From Burkholderiaceae bacterium (GTDB lineage Bacteria > Pseudomonadota > Gammaproteobacteria > Burkholderiales > Burkholderiaceae_C), in assembly GCA_023268425.1 (NCBI GenBank), contig JALRFN010000055.1, positions 1 through 5,821 on the forward strand: DNA of 5,821 nt, written 5' to 3'. The position numbers were made by a program, and so were the translations under genes. Numbering within the stretch: position 1 is the stretch's first letter; every line of letters begins with the position of its first letter. This document shows positions 4,999 through 5,821 of this stretch, one piece after another. The notes below the pieces were generated by a model. That model did not search any database, had not been told where the DNA came from, and worked only from the letters and a program-made list of their open reading frames with translations.

Positions 4999-5821
4999 TT
5001 ATTGCTGTTGTTGCTGCGCTTGATCGCCTGCAGGCTCGCGCTCCAACAAAGCTTTGCGCGACAGCTTGATGCGGCCTTTTTCGTCGGTTTCCAAAACCTT
5101 GACGCGCACGATCTCGCCCTCTTTCAGCACGTCAGACACCTTTTCGATGCGCTCGTGCGCGATCTGGCTGATGTGCAACAAGCCGTCTTTGCCCGGCAAG
5201 ATGTTGACCAAGGCACCGAAGTCCAGAATCTTGGTGATCGGGCCTTCGTAAACCTTGCCCACTTCGGCTTCAGCGGTGATCTCGCCAATGCGACGCTGCG
5301 CTTCAGCAGCCTTGTCGCCGTCGCTGGATGCAATGGTGATGGTGCCGTCTTCGCCAATGTCGATGGTGCAACCGGTTTCTTCGGTCAGTGCACGAATGGT
5401 TGCACCGCCCTTGCCGATCACATCACGGATCTTCTCGGGGTTGATCTTCATGGTGTACAGACGCGGCGCAAACGAAGACAACTCGGTGTTGGCTTCACCC
5501 ATGGCCTCTTGCATCTTGGCCAAGATGTGCATGCGCGCTTCCTTGGCTTGCGCCAAAGCCACTTGCATGATTTCCTTGGTGATGCCTTGGATTTTGATGT
5601 CCATTTGCAGCGCGGTTACACCCTCGGTGGTACCCGCCACTTTGAAGTCCATGTCACCCAAGTGATCCTCGTCGCCAAGAATGTCGGTCAGAACGGCCCA
5701 GGAGCCATCGTCCTCGAGGACGAGACCCATGGCAACGCCAGCCACCGGAGCCTTGAGCGGAACGCCCGCATCCATCATCGACAGCGAGCCGCCGCAGACC
5801 GAAGCCATCGACGACGAGCCG
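4999..5821 (-). CDS. pnp: Polynucleotide phosphorylase (partial, 5' end outside window)
   Basis: This trimeric 3'-5' exoribonuclease degrades RNA by phosphorolysis in the cytoplasm. The frame enters at the window edge (first full codon 5820-5818) and gives the last 273 residues of a protein usually near 700. The fragment begins GSSSMASVCGG, the phosphate-binding Ser motif of the second RNase PH domain. ILGDEDHLGDMDFKVAGT follows, with Asp50 and Asp56 of the fragment matching by spacing the metal-binding Asp486/Asp492 of E. coli. A KH domain follows (about 122-178) with VIGKGGATIR at 134-143, then an S1 domain (about 186-258). The end is short: REPAGDQAQ and five glutamines in total at the terminus. 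An ATG at 5808 is internal and not the start. rpsO would be expected upstream, outside the window. Confidence 0.98.
   Translation of the reverse strand, partial: GSSSMASVCGGSLSMMDAGVPLKAPVAGVAMGLVLEDDGSWAVLTDILGDEDHLGDMDFKVAGTTEGVTALQMDIKIQGITKEIMQVALAQAKEARMHILAKMQEAMGEANTELSSFAPRLYTMKINPEKIRDVIGKGGATIRALTEETGCTIDIGEDGTITIASSDGDKAAEAQRRIGEITAEAEVGKVYEGPITKILDFGALVNILPGKDGLLHISQIAHERIEKVSDVLKEGEIVRVKVLETDEKGRIKLSRKALLEREPAGDQAQQQQQ

Overview
The window reads almost entirely on the minus strand and is an ordinary housekeeping stretch of a betaproteobacterial chromosome. Best guess is Burkholderiales, probably Comamonadaceae (relatives of Limnohabitans, Rhodoferax or Polaromonas). This rests on protein character and on the gene order pnp / quinone oxidoreductase / tpiA / secG / tRNA-Leu / nuoABCD, which I know from that group. 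I could not run a search, so the genus is a guess. I see no mobile element, CRISPR array, phage gene or accessory island.

In transcription order (high to low coordinates), region one (5821 to 2873) is a tight four-gene row. It holds the C-terminal 273 residues of polynucleotide phosphorylase (pnp), a PIG3-type NAD(P)H quinone oxidoreductase, triosephosphate isomerase (tpiA, GTG start) and the SecG translocase subunit. The gaps are 11, 20 and 13 bp, so they are probably co-transcribed. The row mixes RNA turnover, redox chemistry, glycolysis and protein export.

Region two (2872 to 2560) is the only sizeable non-protein stretch. It has a GC-rich hairpin just after secG (a candidate weak terminator), a perfect 8-bp inverted repeat, a smaller hairpin and a 7-bp direct repeat with one-helical-turn period. 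These are followed by a complete tRNA-Leu(GAG) with encoded CCA, and a strong 9-bp hairpin between the tRNA and nuoA.

Region three (2559 to 1) is the start of the respiratory complex I operon: nuoA, nuoB, nuoC and nuoD, with nuoD running off the low-coordinate end. NuoA is membrane embedded. NuoB, NuoC and NuoD form the connecting module that carries cluster N2 and the quinone site. The rest of nuoE-N presumably follows outside the window.

The long plus-strand ORFs are mirror images of these genes. The points most worth a second look are regulatory: the tRNA/nuoA junction hairpin, the repeats before the tRNA, and an out-of-frame ATG overlapping the tpiA start codon. Nothing here looks like an undescribed system.
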